This document shows, one piece after another, positions 1-11,751 of a stretch of DNA of 64,000 nucleotides; within the stretch, counting starts at the first letter, position 1, and each line of letters opens with the position of its first letter. Made by a program: the position numbers and the translations under genes. The notes beneath the pieces are model-generated. The model made no database searches, was not told the origin of the DNA, and saw nothing but the letters and a program-made list of their open reading frames with translations. The stretch covers positions 23,856,527 to 23,920,526 of the forward strand of contig OX465588.1 of the NCBI GenBank assembly GCA_950022655.1, written 5' to 3'. This stretch comes from Alentia gelatinosa. Its lineage: Eukaryota; Annelida; Polychaeta; Phyllodocida; Polynoidae.

Positions 1-258
1 CATATAGTGTGCTGCAAATACTAACCCTTCACTACTTGCATGCAAAAATATTGTTTCGGTAATTTTTTCTTTATCGTTTGGGTAATTGTGTTTGTGATTG
101 TTGATAACAAAATATTATCGAGACGCGGTAACATAAAATCAAAACCTCATTTGTTTCGGCTATCACTTCACCAAATTCCATATAGAAATATATGACGGCC
201 AAGACTATAACTCATTCAGTTTTACGATATTACTTGAGAATTTGTAGCTGGTTCTCAC

Positions 259-394
259 CTTGCTATTTGCTGTAGGCAGATGTCGGCTGTACCATGTTCT
301 CGAGTCGTCTCTTCTCTCACGCCCCACCGCATGTCCACAGACCCGAAGTCCATCCCGAGGATGTTACACAGGCGGCGGAGGAACGGGAACACGT
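259..394 (-). CDS. Host gene exon 3: second half of DUF4062 domain
   Basis: This is the third coding exon of the minus-strand host gene and reads 136 nt. It is preceded by an acceptor (GTGGTACAG) and followed by a donor (AG then GTGAGA). The previous exon ends in phase 1 (G), and joining it to AC at the start of this exon gives a continuous frame beginning DVFPFLRRLC and containing DMRWGVREE. DUF4062 domains typically carry a DVYPxLRxxC helix followed by a VDMRWGV strand, and both are present in the right order after the STFTD motif of exon 2. The exon ends in phase 2 (AG of an Arg codon). The next expected exon was not found in bases 1-258, so the gene continues beyond the left edge. Reading frame, splice sites and domain order agree, so confidence is high. 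Confidence 0.88.
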
Positions 395-590
395 CTGTAC
401 CACAAACATCATGCTATTAGCTGTTTTGTGGAGTTGGTTTGTTTATGATCTTTATTTTCACCCTCTTTTAAATGTTTTTACTATACTGGAGTATTCTGTG
501 AGGCTTGACATCTCCTATCTTCTATTGTCTCCAGTTTCTCAGGTACTTGCCCAGTTTTGGAACGCACAGGTGGTTTAGACTATCAAACTA

Positions 591-674
591 GGGGGGGGGG
601 GGCGGGGGGAGGGTAACACCTGTACACCTGTACTTCTACCAACAGACAGGAGGCGGTGGGGGGGGGGGGGGGGG
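591..674. repeat. Two poly-G tracts
   Basis: Runs of G at 591-613 (interrupted) and 658-674 lie in the intron between exons 2 and 3 of the host gene. Similar G or C homopolymers recur at 25341-25351, 27190-27199, 29244-29259 and 36265-36275. Confidence 0.85.
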
Positions 675-680
675 AGAGGA

Positions 681-760
681 TATTTCCTCTCATATACGCC
701 AGGTGTGAAATACAGCCAAGACACGTCCATATATAAGGCCTGGCCGTATATATATCTCTA
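681..760 (+). repeat. Partial copy of the 21.35-22.05 kb foldback family
   Basis: The segment with ATACGCCAGGTGTGAA, ACAGCCAAG and ACACGTCCATATA matches the inner arm of the foldback element at 21354-22048 (around 21900-21945). It is a degenerate intronic fragment. Confidence 0.6.
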
Positions 761-1109
761 GAAAATACACTGTCCATGCTTTTTATTCCTGAAGTTGGTA
801 GTTCGGGTGTTCCACAGGGACCCTATCTTTTACTCTATAGATTTTTTGTATTTGTTTACTTTAATGTTACAGGCGGGGGTCGGTGGCACGAGGGACGGGT
901 ATAACTCTATGGTCCGTTCAATTATCTTCTGAACTTATATCAGTTTGTTTGATCATGTGACATGCCGAATAAGGTAATCATCATTAGATGAAAGGTAAAA
1001 TTTAATCATACATAGCTAAATACTGAAACCTCATTAGCAGGTACCAGAGCTCGGAAAAACACTTGTATGACACTTGCTGTACATGGGATATTCATCTGAC
1101 CTCACTGAC

Positions 1110-1242
1110 CTTTCATGAGCTGGTTCCGTTCTGCCTTTGTGTCTGTGAAGGTCGAGCTGAGAAAGATGGTGACCTTGGAGCTGTGTGGTCTGATGTCGTC
1201 AAGGTCATGCAGGTCACCTTCGAGAATACGAGTGACAACCGC
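1110..1242 (-). CDS. Host gene exon 2: first half of DUF4062 domain
   Basis: This 133-nt minus-strand exon sits between an acceptor (TCCTGGGCCAG, weak pyrimidine tract) and a donor (AAAG then GTCAGTGAG). It is read in phase 0 from exon 1 and encodes 44 residues with a DLHDLDDI helix and the diagnostic FLSSTFTDTKAERNQLM motif. In DUF4062 proteins (NWD1, TEP1-like and related NACHT/TPR/WD proteins) this strand-loop-helix, often xIFISSTFxDMxxERxxL, opens the domain. The exon ends in phase 1 and completes an Asp codon with exon 3. An opposite-strand ORF over the same bases is a shadow. Confidence 0.88.
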
Positions 1243-1505
1243 CTGGCCCAGGATACCAATAAATGTGATTATATATACTATATGTAGTGGTATTATTAAG
1301 TGATTTTTTGGTAAACCCTTTTATTGTATATCTAATTTTATATGTAAGATCATTATATTAGAGAGATATCAAATAGAGGGTCTTTTTCTTTCTTTCTGGT
1401 GTTTTTCGAATATTCACATATATTCAATAAAATTGGTTCTTTGTGGCTTATTTCCAAAACCAAGCGAGCAAAATTCAAGTACTCTTTAGCATGTCCATAT
1501 CTTAC

Positions 1506-1791
1506 CCTGGCCACGGATTTCCTTTGCGTGTTCGCCAGTTTCTCGGCACGCTGCAGGTACCCTTTCCATTGGTATCGCTCGGTCCTCAGTTTGCCGTCCC
1601 ATAATTCGGCGTTCGTCGCTTCCTCCAGCCTCTCTCTCCACGTGGGCCCGCCTTTGATGACATCATTGCTGTCATTGTCAGCGTGATGTGATTTCTTCAG
1701 CGGCACTCCGCTCCAGGGTGGGTGTTCTCTGGGGCCGACCTTGTTTTTTTGTGCTAGAGAACTTCCGCAACCCATTCTGATGACAATACAC
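1506..1791 (-). CDS. Host gene exon 1 (coding): MGCGSS N-terminus of DUF4062 protein
   Basis: The exon runs from an acceptor with a strong pyrimidine tract (TTTTTTCTCCATTTGCAG) to a consensus donor (CCAGG then GTAAGATATGG). Fifteen or so bases of 5' UTR precede the ATG at 1775-1773; 90 codons end exactly at the donor in phase 0. The protein starts MGCGSS: Gly2 with Ser6 fits N-myristoylation and Cys3 fits palmitoylation, so membrane or ciliary anchoring is likely. A charged, probably helical segment (WRERLEEATNAELWDGKL) follows. Exons 2 and 3 supply a DUF4062 domain. NPHP3 is a known family member-like protein that also starts with a myristoylated MGxxSS sequence, and expanded NPHP3/NWD1-like repertoires are known in invertebrates. 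An ATGless upstream exon is implied by the acceptor but I could not identify it. Downstream NACHT, TPR or WD repeats are predicted from family, not seen. Confidence 0.85.
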
Positions 1792-3181
1792 CTGCAAATG
1801 GAGAAAAAAGTTAAGAATTGAGGCGATTGTTGTATTTACTTAACAACATGCAAATAATGTGATTGCTTTCAATGTAATTGGAGGGGCATTGAATTAATGT
1901 GAATCTGAATGTTGTATCTGGAACATTCATTTTAATGGGAAAATACAATAGACATGAATAAGGAGGAACAATACACAAGCTAAAGTGGATGGGATTCATG
2001 TACCTCACAGGGTGCTCGTCTGAGACGAATCCTGCTGAGATTCTCCACTGGAAAAATCTCTTTGTCTGAATGAAGGGGTTCCATTTCCATATTTTCCAAG
2101 TATGAATATTCTCCGCTGCACTGTTCGGCAACGATCACCCCTAACGAGGTTCAGAAACTCAAGAGACATTGATTTTAAATACTATTAGAATTCATAGGGT
2201 CATTTTGCCTTTTATTTAACACTGCTGAGTCACCGACTAAATATTCTACCTACCAAATAAGCCAGCAATCAGGATCACATGTTTTTTACACCCTCAAGAA
2301 TCAAAGTCGCCATTTTTCCATGTGATTATGAAAAACATAGATTCTTGTACCACATGAGCATTGTCTGAGAGTCGAGAAAGGGTTTGAAGTAAATCCATCT
2401 CAGGTACGTTAGTCTCCACGTGTGGATAACGCTTTACACCAAATTCAGAGTATAACGCCTAAAACCCACCAACACAGGAGCAGAATTCAGACCTCACGAT
2501 GCATCTCGACGCTCGTCAATTCAATGCAGTTGTGCGTCGTAGATCGTGTCGTATTAAAGGCTTAGTTTACACATACCGATTATCACCACCCATACCAGAA
2601 CTTGACCGCCATCCAATTATTACACGTTCGCATAAAGTATCGGTAAGGTTAAACAAAAGAAATGCAGACTCGGTCAACGATTTCTCAACCCCAAGTTGCA
2701 TAACATGGCACAGCTCATTGACTTCTGAGGCTTCTGAGACAGTTTCTAAGTGCTTTGAAATCAACGGTGAAGGTAACGCGGATCTGCAGCCGCCTATACA
2801 TAAAGCCTGAAAAGGACCCTTTCACATCTCCATCACCAATCCCTTGTTATTGGGAATATTGGAAATGGGATCATCTGTGTAAACATATTATATAATCGGT
2901 TGTCAGGTGTTAAACGTCTCAACAACTTGGTGCGTCACCGATAATTGGTACCAATATCTTATTGGGGAGCACCAGCAAGCGATGCCTGTCTTCCCTATAT
3001 TATATCAGCGCATTTCCCATTGGTAGGTGTAAACTGGGCCTATATAAAGGGGATGTTCCTTTCGGCCGAATTCTCAGCCGAAATATGATTCTGACAGTGT
3101 CTGATTTACTATTCGGGTATCATCGGTGCAATGGAATAGCACCCTACATACTAGTCTGAGGGCATTGGGCAGTCTGGCTAT
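1792..3181. other. Upstream of host gene: no supported gene
   Basis: The unidentified 5' UTR exon or promoter of the DUF4062 gene should lie somewhere to the right of 1791, but no clear donor-bounded exon stands out. Short ORFs on both strands (for example 2499-2810, 103 codons) overlap antisense ORFs and resemble no family I know. Confidence 0.5.
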
Positions 3182-3378
3182 AGGCCTTTTTCCATTGGCC
3201 GACAAACACGGTGTAGATTTATTGTGTTCTCATAATAGCCTATTTTCATTTTGTGTCAGCAGTGCTACGGTCCGTCGGTAATTCCTGACTGTATATCGGT
3301 GACGGCCAATGGAAATGGGCTATTTGGAGAACACAAAAATAATCTACACCGTGTTTGTCGGCCAATGGAAACAGGCCT
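3182..3378. mobile_element. Foldback MITE with about 50-bp inverted arms
   Basis: The left arm (3182-3230, AGGCCTTTTTCCATTGGCCG onward, then ACAAACACGGTGTAGATT) is repeated inverted at 3330-3378 (CACCGTGTTTGTCGGCC, then AATGGAAACAGGCCT). The arms flank about 100 bp of unique sequence. The ends are flanked by TA. The compact structure without coding sequence is typical of a non-autonomous foldback or MITE. A shorter relative lies at 63631-63706. Confidence 0.8.
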
Positions 3379-4448
3379 ATCGTCTGGAACGTGATTCCAT
3401 GTACCAGAATCACGCTGATCCTAGTACACCTGTTTTCGGCTAGGTTCCTATGTACTGGCGGTGTCCTCAGGCAATATTACCGTATACAGGGCCAGAACTG
3501 TAGAATTCAGGCTAGATGGTCAATGGGTGAAGTTAGATAATTCTAATATTTTCAGGTACTTTCGGCTAGGTGTCAGAATAAAGAAGCAGGTAACCCCAGA
3601 TATTTTCAGAGTGAAAATCTCAGGCCTGTTTTCACCTTTAATTAGCAAAAGATTGCTGCCAATTCTGCCAGGCTCAGACTGACGATCGTTTCACTGGATT
3701 TGGGTGTTATGATGATCGATAATAATCGCAGTTGAAACTATCGCCGAAACGGTCACAACAGGAAACCATTTGATATTTGTTATACAGGTCTTATGGGTGG
3801 CTAAACTTATTTTTTCAGATGCTAAAACTTTTTCAAATTAGAATTTTTTTTTGACTGAATAGCTCTAATAATCTGGCATACCCATTTCCCAAATTACATA
3901 ATTTGCTTGTGGTGTTATTATGATTGTGAGGAATATTTGACTGAAAATATGAAATAAACAGGGACTGCACCTCTCAGCCAACTTGTGCATAACCTACTGC
4001 CATACGTGATGTTATTGAGTAGGGTAGGATCAAAGTCACTCCATATATGTAAATAACAACAACACCTATTTAAAAAGTAAAACATGTCTCCCTCAGGGTA
4101 TACTCAATGAAAATTGTGAAATCTCAGGATTGGGTCAAATAGACATGGGAAATCCTTCGCTGCAAACATTGTCTGATTTAAATCAGTATAAGTGTCTCAA
4201 ATCAATAATTTTCGATTACAGAATCTTGTACCTGGCAAAAATGATCGCTACTATCTCAGACAGCGACCGTTCTGGCAGCGATCACCTCTGGCACTCGGCG
4301 ACCACAACTGAAAACTCCTCCCATCATGGATCTCCCAAATGATCACACAATCGCTCCCCGATCTTGATGAGAGCGTGCTTGCATGACCTATACATTGCCT
4401 AAAGGGTAGAGTGGTCAGATATACTTTCAGCATCCTGTATATAGCCTA
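3379..4448. other. No gene seen; AT-rich
   Basis: No supported coding sequence. A stretch near 3935-3995 (GACTGCACCTCTCAGCCAAC) recurs at 20757-20815, so part of this interval is another dispersed repeat. Confidence 0.5.
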
Positions 4449-4739
4449 CCCCTTCTCTATCTGCATGCTATTCATTGTGATATTGGGAAAAGAGCAGAGG
4501 GCCAGTGTCTCAGGGTCTTAGAGTCATGCCCAGCTGACCATGACCAATCACTCAAGACAGAAGGACCCACAGGTCCTAGGGTCCTAGACTCAGTCAGTTA
4601 CAGAAATGGCAAGTTGACTGGGTGCTAGTGGGTTACAGACATGATCCATAGACTGAATGTAACCCAAACCTTTTAATTGGTATTCATTTATATTGCACAG
4701 TCATTCATCTATGACGAACATACTATTTGCTCCTAGTTT
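4449..4739 (+). repeat. Dispersed repeat B, copy 1
   Basis: About 290 bp beginning CCCTTCTCTATCTGCATGCT and ending ATTTGCTCCTAGTT. Landmarks shared with the other copies are GACCATGACCAATCACTCAA, GGCAAGTTGACTGGGTG, AGTGGGTTACAGA and CATAGACTGAATGTAACCC. The copy at 37141-37448 shows this repeat is the right end of a TIR element. Confidence 0.8.
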
Positions 4740-4869
4740 ATCTCAGCCAGCGAACGTCACTACTGAAAAACACCTCCCAGGATTATCGATGCACTTAATG
4801 ATACACTCTACGTGTACACAGATGGAAACGCTGAATTAGTGTGCATCATGTTCGATCTTTGGTCCCACA

Positions 4870-5148
4870 CAAAGTACCTCAGTATGCTGCAGAGGACCAG
4901 TGTCTCATTGTCAGAGTGGAGTGCCCACCTGACCACAACAAATCACCACATACCGATATATGTCAATGACCTGTTGCTCGACATATTTTGACTATACAAA
5001 GGCAGGAGCAGAAGAAGCTGGTTGACTAGTGTGTTACAGCAAATGGCCCATAGACTGGATAAGGCCCAAACCTTTTAACTATTAAATGTTTGTGTTATAG
5101 CTAAACTGTCATTCATTAATAAATGAACAGAATATGTGTTCCTAGTTA
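4870..5148 (+). repeat. Dispersed repeat B, copy 2 (diverged)
   Basis: A second, more diverged copy directly downstream of copy 1, with CAGAGGACCAGTGTCTCA, GTTACAGCAAATGGCCCATA and the TTCCTAGTTATT end. Head-to-tail with copy 1. Confidence 0.7.
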
Positions 5149-5279
5149 TTATTTCGGTTTGACCTATAGGTCAAGACCGAATTATGTTAGGGAAGACGGG
5201 GAACAGTTTTTGCGGGTTACATTATAATACATTAAAGTAATGTATTCTGAATAATTAGAGCCTCGATACCCTCTATACC

Positions 5280-6070
5280 GGTCCAGACCCGGCGACAGTA
5301 GTGTATTTTTATATATTGTATAGGCACCTGTTGCGGTTCAGTGTATTTATATATATTGCAACAGGCTTCCACCTCCCTCCCTCCCTCCCTCCCTCCCTAG
5401 CGTGTGGGTCCCGCGGGTGAGTTCGTTCTGTATATTTATATTACATTGAGCCTCTGACTATGTCTTGTATGCTTTTTTTAAATTTTTTTTTTATTAACTA
5501 CGGTTTTCACCGAGGTGAGATCTTCCACCGAGCATAAGTTGTACACGGAATCTCATAACAAATAATGAACATGTTTAACCGACCCTTGAATACAAAAATG
5601 GGTAAGGTTATGCTGGTGACCTATGTGACCCGATTCCCTCAAACACGTCTGGTCTCGGCACCTGTTGCGGTTCAATGAATACCTACTAGCGGGTCAGATG
5701 TGGTCCGCACCCGGCGACAGTAGTGTATTTATATATATTGCGCACCCGTTGCGGTTCAATGAATACCTACTAGCGGGTGGAGCCCCACAGGTCAGATGTG
5801 ACCCCACAGGTCAGACGTGGGACAGTAGTCTATTTCTATATATTGCAATAGGCTTCCACCTCCCTCCCTCCCTAGCGTGTGGGTCCCGCGGGTGAGTTCG
5901 ATCTGTATCTTTATGTTACGTTGAGCCTCTGACTATGTCTTGTATGCTGGTGACCCATGTGACCTGATTCCCTCGAACACGTCTGGTCCGCACCCGGCGA
6001 TAGTAGTGTATTAATATATATTGCAACAGGCTTCCACCTCCTTCCCTCCCTCCCTCCCTCCCTCCCTATT
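5280..6070 (+). repeat. Degenerate direct repeats with (TCCC)n tracts
   Basis: At least three imperfect copies of a unit contain ACCCGGCGACAGTAGTGTAT, an AT-rich link, TTGCAACAGGCTTCCACCTC, a (CCTC)n run and AGCGTGTGGGTCCCGCGGGT. A shorter module, TTGCGGTTCAATGAATACCT, is repeated at 5663 and 5749. Unit lengths differ, so it is a decaying complex satellite. The ORF through it only reflects the repeats. Confidence 0.8.
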
Positions 6071-7149
6071 TGTCATGTATGTAAACCACCTACCTTAGGC
6101 GCCAAGCGCGTTGTTATTGTTACTACTGGAACTAGAAACTGATGGTGTACCAGGTAATGTTTTTCCTACCAATTTTAATCTTAAATTTATAAATATTATC
6201 TTATTTGGACTGATTTAAAAATCTATTTCTTTTTTATTTCTTAACACATGTATACATTACTTCTTGAAACCGAAATCATGGCAATGCCATGCCAACTATT
6301 AATCCTTGTTTGATACGTTGGGTCTCGCAAATGAGATCAGTGATAATAAAATTCCCCTTTCTCCAAAACCAATAAAAAAGATCTTCACTGCCTACTAAGC
6401 ACTCTGCATTTAAGAGCTGTGCGTCCAAGTCCATGTATAGATAAACAAAGAATGCTTCTGTGAAGTGCTCCTAGTCCATCCAGCTGTCGATCAAAAGATA
6501 CGACATTAGTAATGGTTCAAAGGCAATACGATGCTCCTCCGAGTTCTCTGAAAGACAAAGATACTTGTCATCACTTGGTGTGATGTTTGAATGTAAGGAA
6601 ACCCAAATCTCAGCTTACCGGTTGGCTGTATCACGGTACCACTGGCGCTCCTCACTATGGTTCGTATTCTACTTGGACACCAATACACACATGGCCTTCC
6701 CATCTACATGTATAGCTAGAGCTGCGATCAAACCTGTATTTCATAATAATGGTTACGTAATGAATAGACCGGTATAACCCAGTACCTTGTGATTCTGGCG
6801 AGGTCATCCGGCTTAGTTGTTATACTTCAAAAATAAAGACTTAAAACACGTTGGTTCCGCTAAGGAATTATATTACTAGTTTTACGCCACGTACTGCATT
6901 TACAGTTCAGCTTACGGTAACTGTCACCGTTAACGGGTGCCTGTTCGTGTTGACCACAGCACATATTGATTATGTGCCACATATTGCTATTGACCGCACT
7001 TCTTGTAGAAACACTCTCACTGCGCATAGGCCTGCACGGATTATTTCCTACCATATGTATAAGGAATAGATCCGCTGTTCTGCTTCCCCTAGCACTAGTA
7101 CATGGGTTCTCCTGCACTAAATGAATATCACACTTTATAGCCAACACTC
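6071..7149. other. No gene supported
   Basis: Overlapping sense and antisense ORFs of 60-95 codons occur between 6500 and 7150, without recognisable motifs. A 50-nt exon-like segment (6619-6668, minus) has GT/AG boundaries but no context. Confidence 0.45.
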
Positions 7150-7440
7150 AAATATCTGCTAGGTCTCAGGTGTGATCGCAAAGCAAGCTGTGAAAACGGC
7201 ATGCTGTGGCTGTGAATATGACTTGATATTGGGGATAAGTAATAAGTTGAGAGAAATGGAATTTTGTCGGTCTAATTTAACTAACGTTATTTATATTGTG
7301 GTTCCACAAATTATTGTCAACATATAAAAGTAGCATTACAAACATTGTGACGATTACATCGCATCACTGGGGCATACCCATGGATTTTCTTGCGATTCAG
7401 TGCAATGGACCTGCCGCAGTTGGCTGTCAAAATCAAGTGC
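7150..7440 (+). mobile_element. Degenerate copy of the 43.7-44.4 kb TIR element
   Basis: AGGTCTCAGGTGTGATCGC and the following GCTGTGAAAACGGC segment match 44097-44140. Then CATCGCATCACTGGGGCATA and TGCGATTCAGTGCAATGG match 44278-44325. Order and orientation agree with the intact copy at 43737-44426. The outer TIRs are not clear. Confidence 0.6.
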
Positions 7441-9335
7441 GGGCACCCCGTGTAAGCCGGCACCCCGTGCTAACGGCGACCTTTGCTCGGAGCGGATCCC
7501 TGTATTAGATGTTTATTTTAACCCCGCTTTGGAGACTTTGGCCCGAAACGAAGGGTGTCCGCTTACGCGGGCTTCTACTGTAATGTTATAATGATATTGT
7601 AGAGAAATTGAAATTTGTAGAGATATAAACTAGAGAATTATGACACGATAATTATCATCCTAAGTTTTTATTATCCACCTAATGCAAGGTGATGGACCTA
7701 TATATGGGAGCTGTATATGGACATACCCGGCGCATGGGATATGTTGCATGCACCGGGCTGCAAAAACTGGCACATACAAAAAAGTGCTTATAAAAGAATA
7801 GTGCATAACTAAAGTGAGGTGAAATCGGCATGCCACTAGTGGGATAAAGATGGATAATAGATACAATATAGACTGGTTTCAGAGAAAAGCGGATGTATGT
7901 TCTCCGGAGAAAACCCTCCATAATATCCTCGCATTTGCTCAGACATTTCTACGCATCAAGGCTTCTAAGCATATGGCTCCTTGTATCTAAAACCAGTCAA
8001 TATTGTATAATTGATTTTAAGACCTACTCGATATTGTGTATATTTAATTATGACATTCTGTGATATATTTACCCACAGTAATATTGTTGCCATGCTCTTT
8101 AAACATTATGAGAGCAATGGAGGCAGCCAAAATGAGATGAGGTACTAAATTCTGAACAAGGAATTTGTCATTTTAGGGTAAAACTCCGCACCCACTGCGC
8201 TCCCGATACACGCTGAGATGCCTTACGATTGACTTCCCGATTGAAATGAAAAATTTCGTCTGAATTATCGGACGAAAACGTAGCAATGTACCACACTTCT
8301 ACGATCGGCTCTACGATACATACCAATATCCCACGATTCATCTTAACATTCCATGATGAAAAACGCGAGTCGTAGGCCTCCCTATAAGATCCGACATGTT
8401 GGATCTTTAATGGGAGTTGGTGTTTATCATATACCTATGCACACAAGAAGATCAGATTGGTGAGTGCAAGTCAAAGTGGAGCAGATCGGACCTTTCCAGA
8501 GCTAACCTCAGTATGCTCTGGTGGCCAGAGTACACTAAAGCCTCCATTTTTGCTGCGAGAGCAAATGCTAGCAGGCAGGGCAGGCTATGAATATTAATGT
8601 TGGCAATGTAGTGGAGGCCCGAATGATATAGCAAACACTGTGTACGATTGCAGTGTGATTAACGGACCTAAGCTCCTCCCCTGGGGTGAGAATGCGAGGT
8701 ACATTTACTGAAATAATTCTGCGCCAATTTTACATTTAATTTGAATGATAACCACTTGTATGTAACTTTTACCATATAACCTTGCTTCATATAGCATTTT
8801 AACTGATCCTTATCCTAAACTAAAGACAATAGCTTTGAAACATAATAAACTATACAAAAAAGTGAATGATGTATCCTCATAAAAGGTGTGCTCACACTCC
8901 TATATCCAAAATGAATTGTCTTGGATCTTGTTATGGATATGATAATAATCTAATCTTCCACGAACTTTAATTGTTCAATAGACACCGCATACCCTTCTAC
9001 CTAAATTAGATTTTGTCAACAGACCTTTAAAATCTCATTCATTCGGTGCAAAACCCATACCGCTGATGGATAATTTGATATATAAGTAAATTCAAACTTG
9101 CCTGCCATATGCAATGTATACATAAGTGTAATTGTATATATTGTTCTTTGACATATTGATGACCAACTGTACATTAATTTGATAACCGCAATTGCTATGT
9201 AAGCTTACTCTGTAAGCAAAATACGCGGTAAGTTATTCATTTTGCTGGAGCCACCGGAAGATAGGACGTACATAGTCCTAGGTGCCCACTCCAGGATAAA
9301 TAAAAACCTAAAAAAAAAATATATTTATATAGATC
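7441..9335. other. No gene seen; AT-rich intergenic
   Basis: Only short overlapping ORFs without motifs. A phrase near 8377 (CTCCCTATAAGATCC) recurs at 9411 (CTCCCGATAAGATCC), hinting at one more old dispersed repeat. Confidence 0.5.

Positions 9336-9398
<63 letters not shown>
9336..9398. repeat. (TA)n microsatellite
   Basis: About 31 uninterrupted TA units. Confidence 0.95.
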
Positions 9399-9399
<1 letters not shown>

Positions 9400-10146
9400 C
9401 AATCGTAGGCCTCCCGATAAGATCCAACATGTTTGATTTTTCGTTGTCTATCAGTGTATATATGGGGAGCCTATTTCATAGAAAAATATCGATTATGAGT
9501 GAAATACTTTTCGGAAAATTATGAAATTACGGAATGCAATAAACCGCATATAGATATATAATCGCTGTAAATATGATACTATTTGATTAATTGCTTATGG
9601 TCTAAAATTTAAGTTTCATATTGGAATCACGATTCTTCCACAGTTATATGTTTCAATTTGATTGATTTAGTGCTGAAAAACGATACAAAAGTATGTGGTA
9701 TATTATATATATTATTCAGATTCATTCAATATTTCCAAAATTATAGCATATCTTAATATCCAAATTCTGCCCGAGACCTACATTCATACAAAGAATTTTC
9801 GGAGACCTCCCGATATACAATGATTTTGCCTTTTCTAATCATAGTGTATCGCGAGGTTTATCGTGGTGCATCGGTGTTGGTGGGTGCGGGGCCTTAGTCA
9901 GCTTCTCCGACACGCCTTGCGATGCATGCCGACACATGCCGAGGTACTAAGATGCAAAAGCGTGTGTCATACCGTGTCTATGGTTTTTAACATGTTCATA
10001 TATTGTTGCATGTCGGTGTGCCTCGGTAACGCACTTGGCCAGAAAAAAACCTAGTTGAAATACTCAACTGAAAATTACGAAATTCACAGATAACTTACAT
10101 GCAGATTACTGACATACTTTTTTGGGGGATCAAGATTTGGGGGATT
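9399..10146. other. No gene seen
   Basis: AT-rich with a few GC-richer phrases around 9860-10040. The 63-codon ORF there has no recognisable feature. Confidence 0.5.
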
Positions 10147-10454
10147 ATCCCTTCACTATCTGTGTGCTACTCACTGTGATATTGAGAACAGAGCAGGGAG
10201 CCAGTGTCTCAGTGTCTTAGAGGCATGCCCAGCTAACCATGACCAATCACTCAAGACCAAAATACCTCAAGACCCACTGGTGCTTGATGTGTTTGGATCC
10301 TAGATAGGCAGTTGCAGAAATGGCAAGTTGACTGGGTGATAGTGGGTTATAGAAAGCTATCCATAGGCTGAGTGTAACTCAAACCTGTTAGTTGTTATTC
10401 ATATTTAATTGCAGGCTCATTCATCAATGATGAACATAATATTTGCTCCTAGTT
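10147..10454 (+). repeat. Dispersed repeat B, copy 3
   Basis: A well-preserved copy, CCCTTCACTATCTGTGTGCT to ATTTGCTCCTAGTT, collinear with 4449-4739. Confidence 0.85.
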
Positions 10455-11751
10455 GAAACAATCCAAAGAGTTAGTGCACTCGTGTCTCTCAACATGATCT
10501 TCCGTACAGCATACGAACATTCGTGCTGATATATTTACATACGAGTTATACTGGGATTATAAGGTATGATATATATATATAGAAATAGTTATATAAATAT
10601 ATGCTACCTCTAGTTCTGCATTAGTGCACAGTGGTTGAATTATGAATTGCATAGAGACCACGATCACCTTTATTATGCCTACCAAAACCGTTAAGACGCA
10701 CGCCGACGATCTACGAAATGCACCTCTTCTGAAATGGAGGTCTATTGTCGCGCATCGGCTTGCGCAGATGTAGGTAGGCACCACGTTTGAGTTGAAAACA
10801 AAGACGAACTTTACAGACGGCCCTTATCTAATTTGTCGAAGTGCTACTGAGCAATATCACGTTCGGTTGCGCTGAACGGCATTGAAAGTATGGTAGTAGA
10901 CCATCATTGTTTTCATCTGACGTCTTTACTTGCATTTTTGATTGAGTTAGGGTTCCTGACACTGTAGTTCTTGCTTGTTGCAGCTGGAAGTGATAGTCTA
11001 TATGTCGAGCGATACAGTAATAAATAAATCGAATGGCGCAGTGGCTGCAGTCTCTATCTCGAATGGTGTAATGGCTCTCACAAAGAAGTTGACCCCTGGA
11101 GAATTATGAAAGTCGATATATCATTATAACATACATTAGGGATTCTTCGAGCATGATTTTCTTTACTTGAAATATCCTATGATATCTGATAAAATATTTT
11201 CTAAAATTGTCTTGTCCAGTACTAGAGGGAAGACCCTGAACAGTGACAGTACAGTGGATGTAACAGCGAACGAAAATGTCCATCCCTTCTGCCATTGTTG
11301 GTGCCGCCCATGTTCAAAGTGCCGCTCGCTGGTACGTCCATAAAGTATTGAAACGCAAACTGCCGCTGTGGTGCCGCTGAGACCAACAACGAACGGAATA
11401 CAAGCTCTTGAAACGGGTCCCGGACCCCCGTGGTAGCCTGCTGTCTTGTGAGTGCATCTGTGAGTGATCTCCTCGTATTACATGTGTTTAGAGTATACAC
11501 TCACAGTGTAGTGAAGTAGTGATCACCCACCTTTGTCGTCAGCAGGCTGCCTCAGTCCGCTCGTCTGAGTATACGATGGAAATACGGCTCACCATGCAGG
11601 ACATGGACGTGAGCACCGAGAACCTCCAAGCACACTTCATGCTTGTGTAAGGCGTGACTGGAGAGGTGCAGGTATCCAGCGTGCGCAGACCCATTCCCCT
11701 CCTACTGTGTAATGCACCTATAGGAAAATTAATGACTCAATTGGGGTTAGT
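10455..11751. other. No confirmed gene; exon-like signals near 11545-11648
   Basis: On the plus strand an acceptor-like CTTTGTCGTCAG at about 11533-11544 and a donor-like GTAAGG at about 11647 bracket a short frame starting MEIRLTMQDMDV. On the minus strand other GT/AG pairs are equally possible. No domain is recognisable, so I do not call a gene. Confidence 0.25.

Noticed and set aside
1399..1686. A 95-codon plus ORF opposite the host exon 1
   Set aside because: Antisense shadow; the minus strand has splice sites, a consensus start and frame continuity with DUF4062 exons.
6619..6668. A 50-nt minus exon-like segment (SEERQWYRDTANR) with AG and GTAAGC borders
   Set aside because: No neighbouring exon, no domain, and the length and signals can arise by chance.
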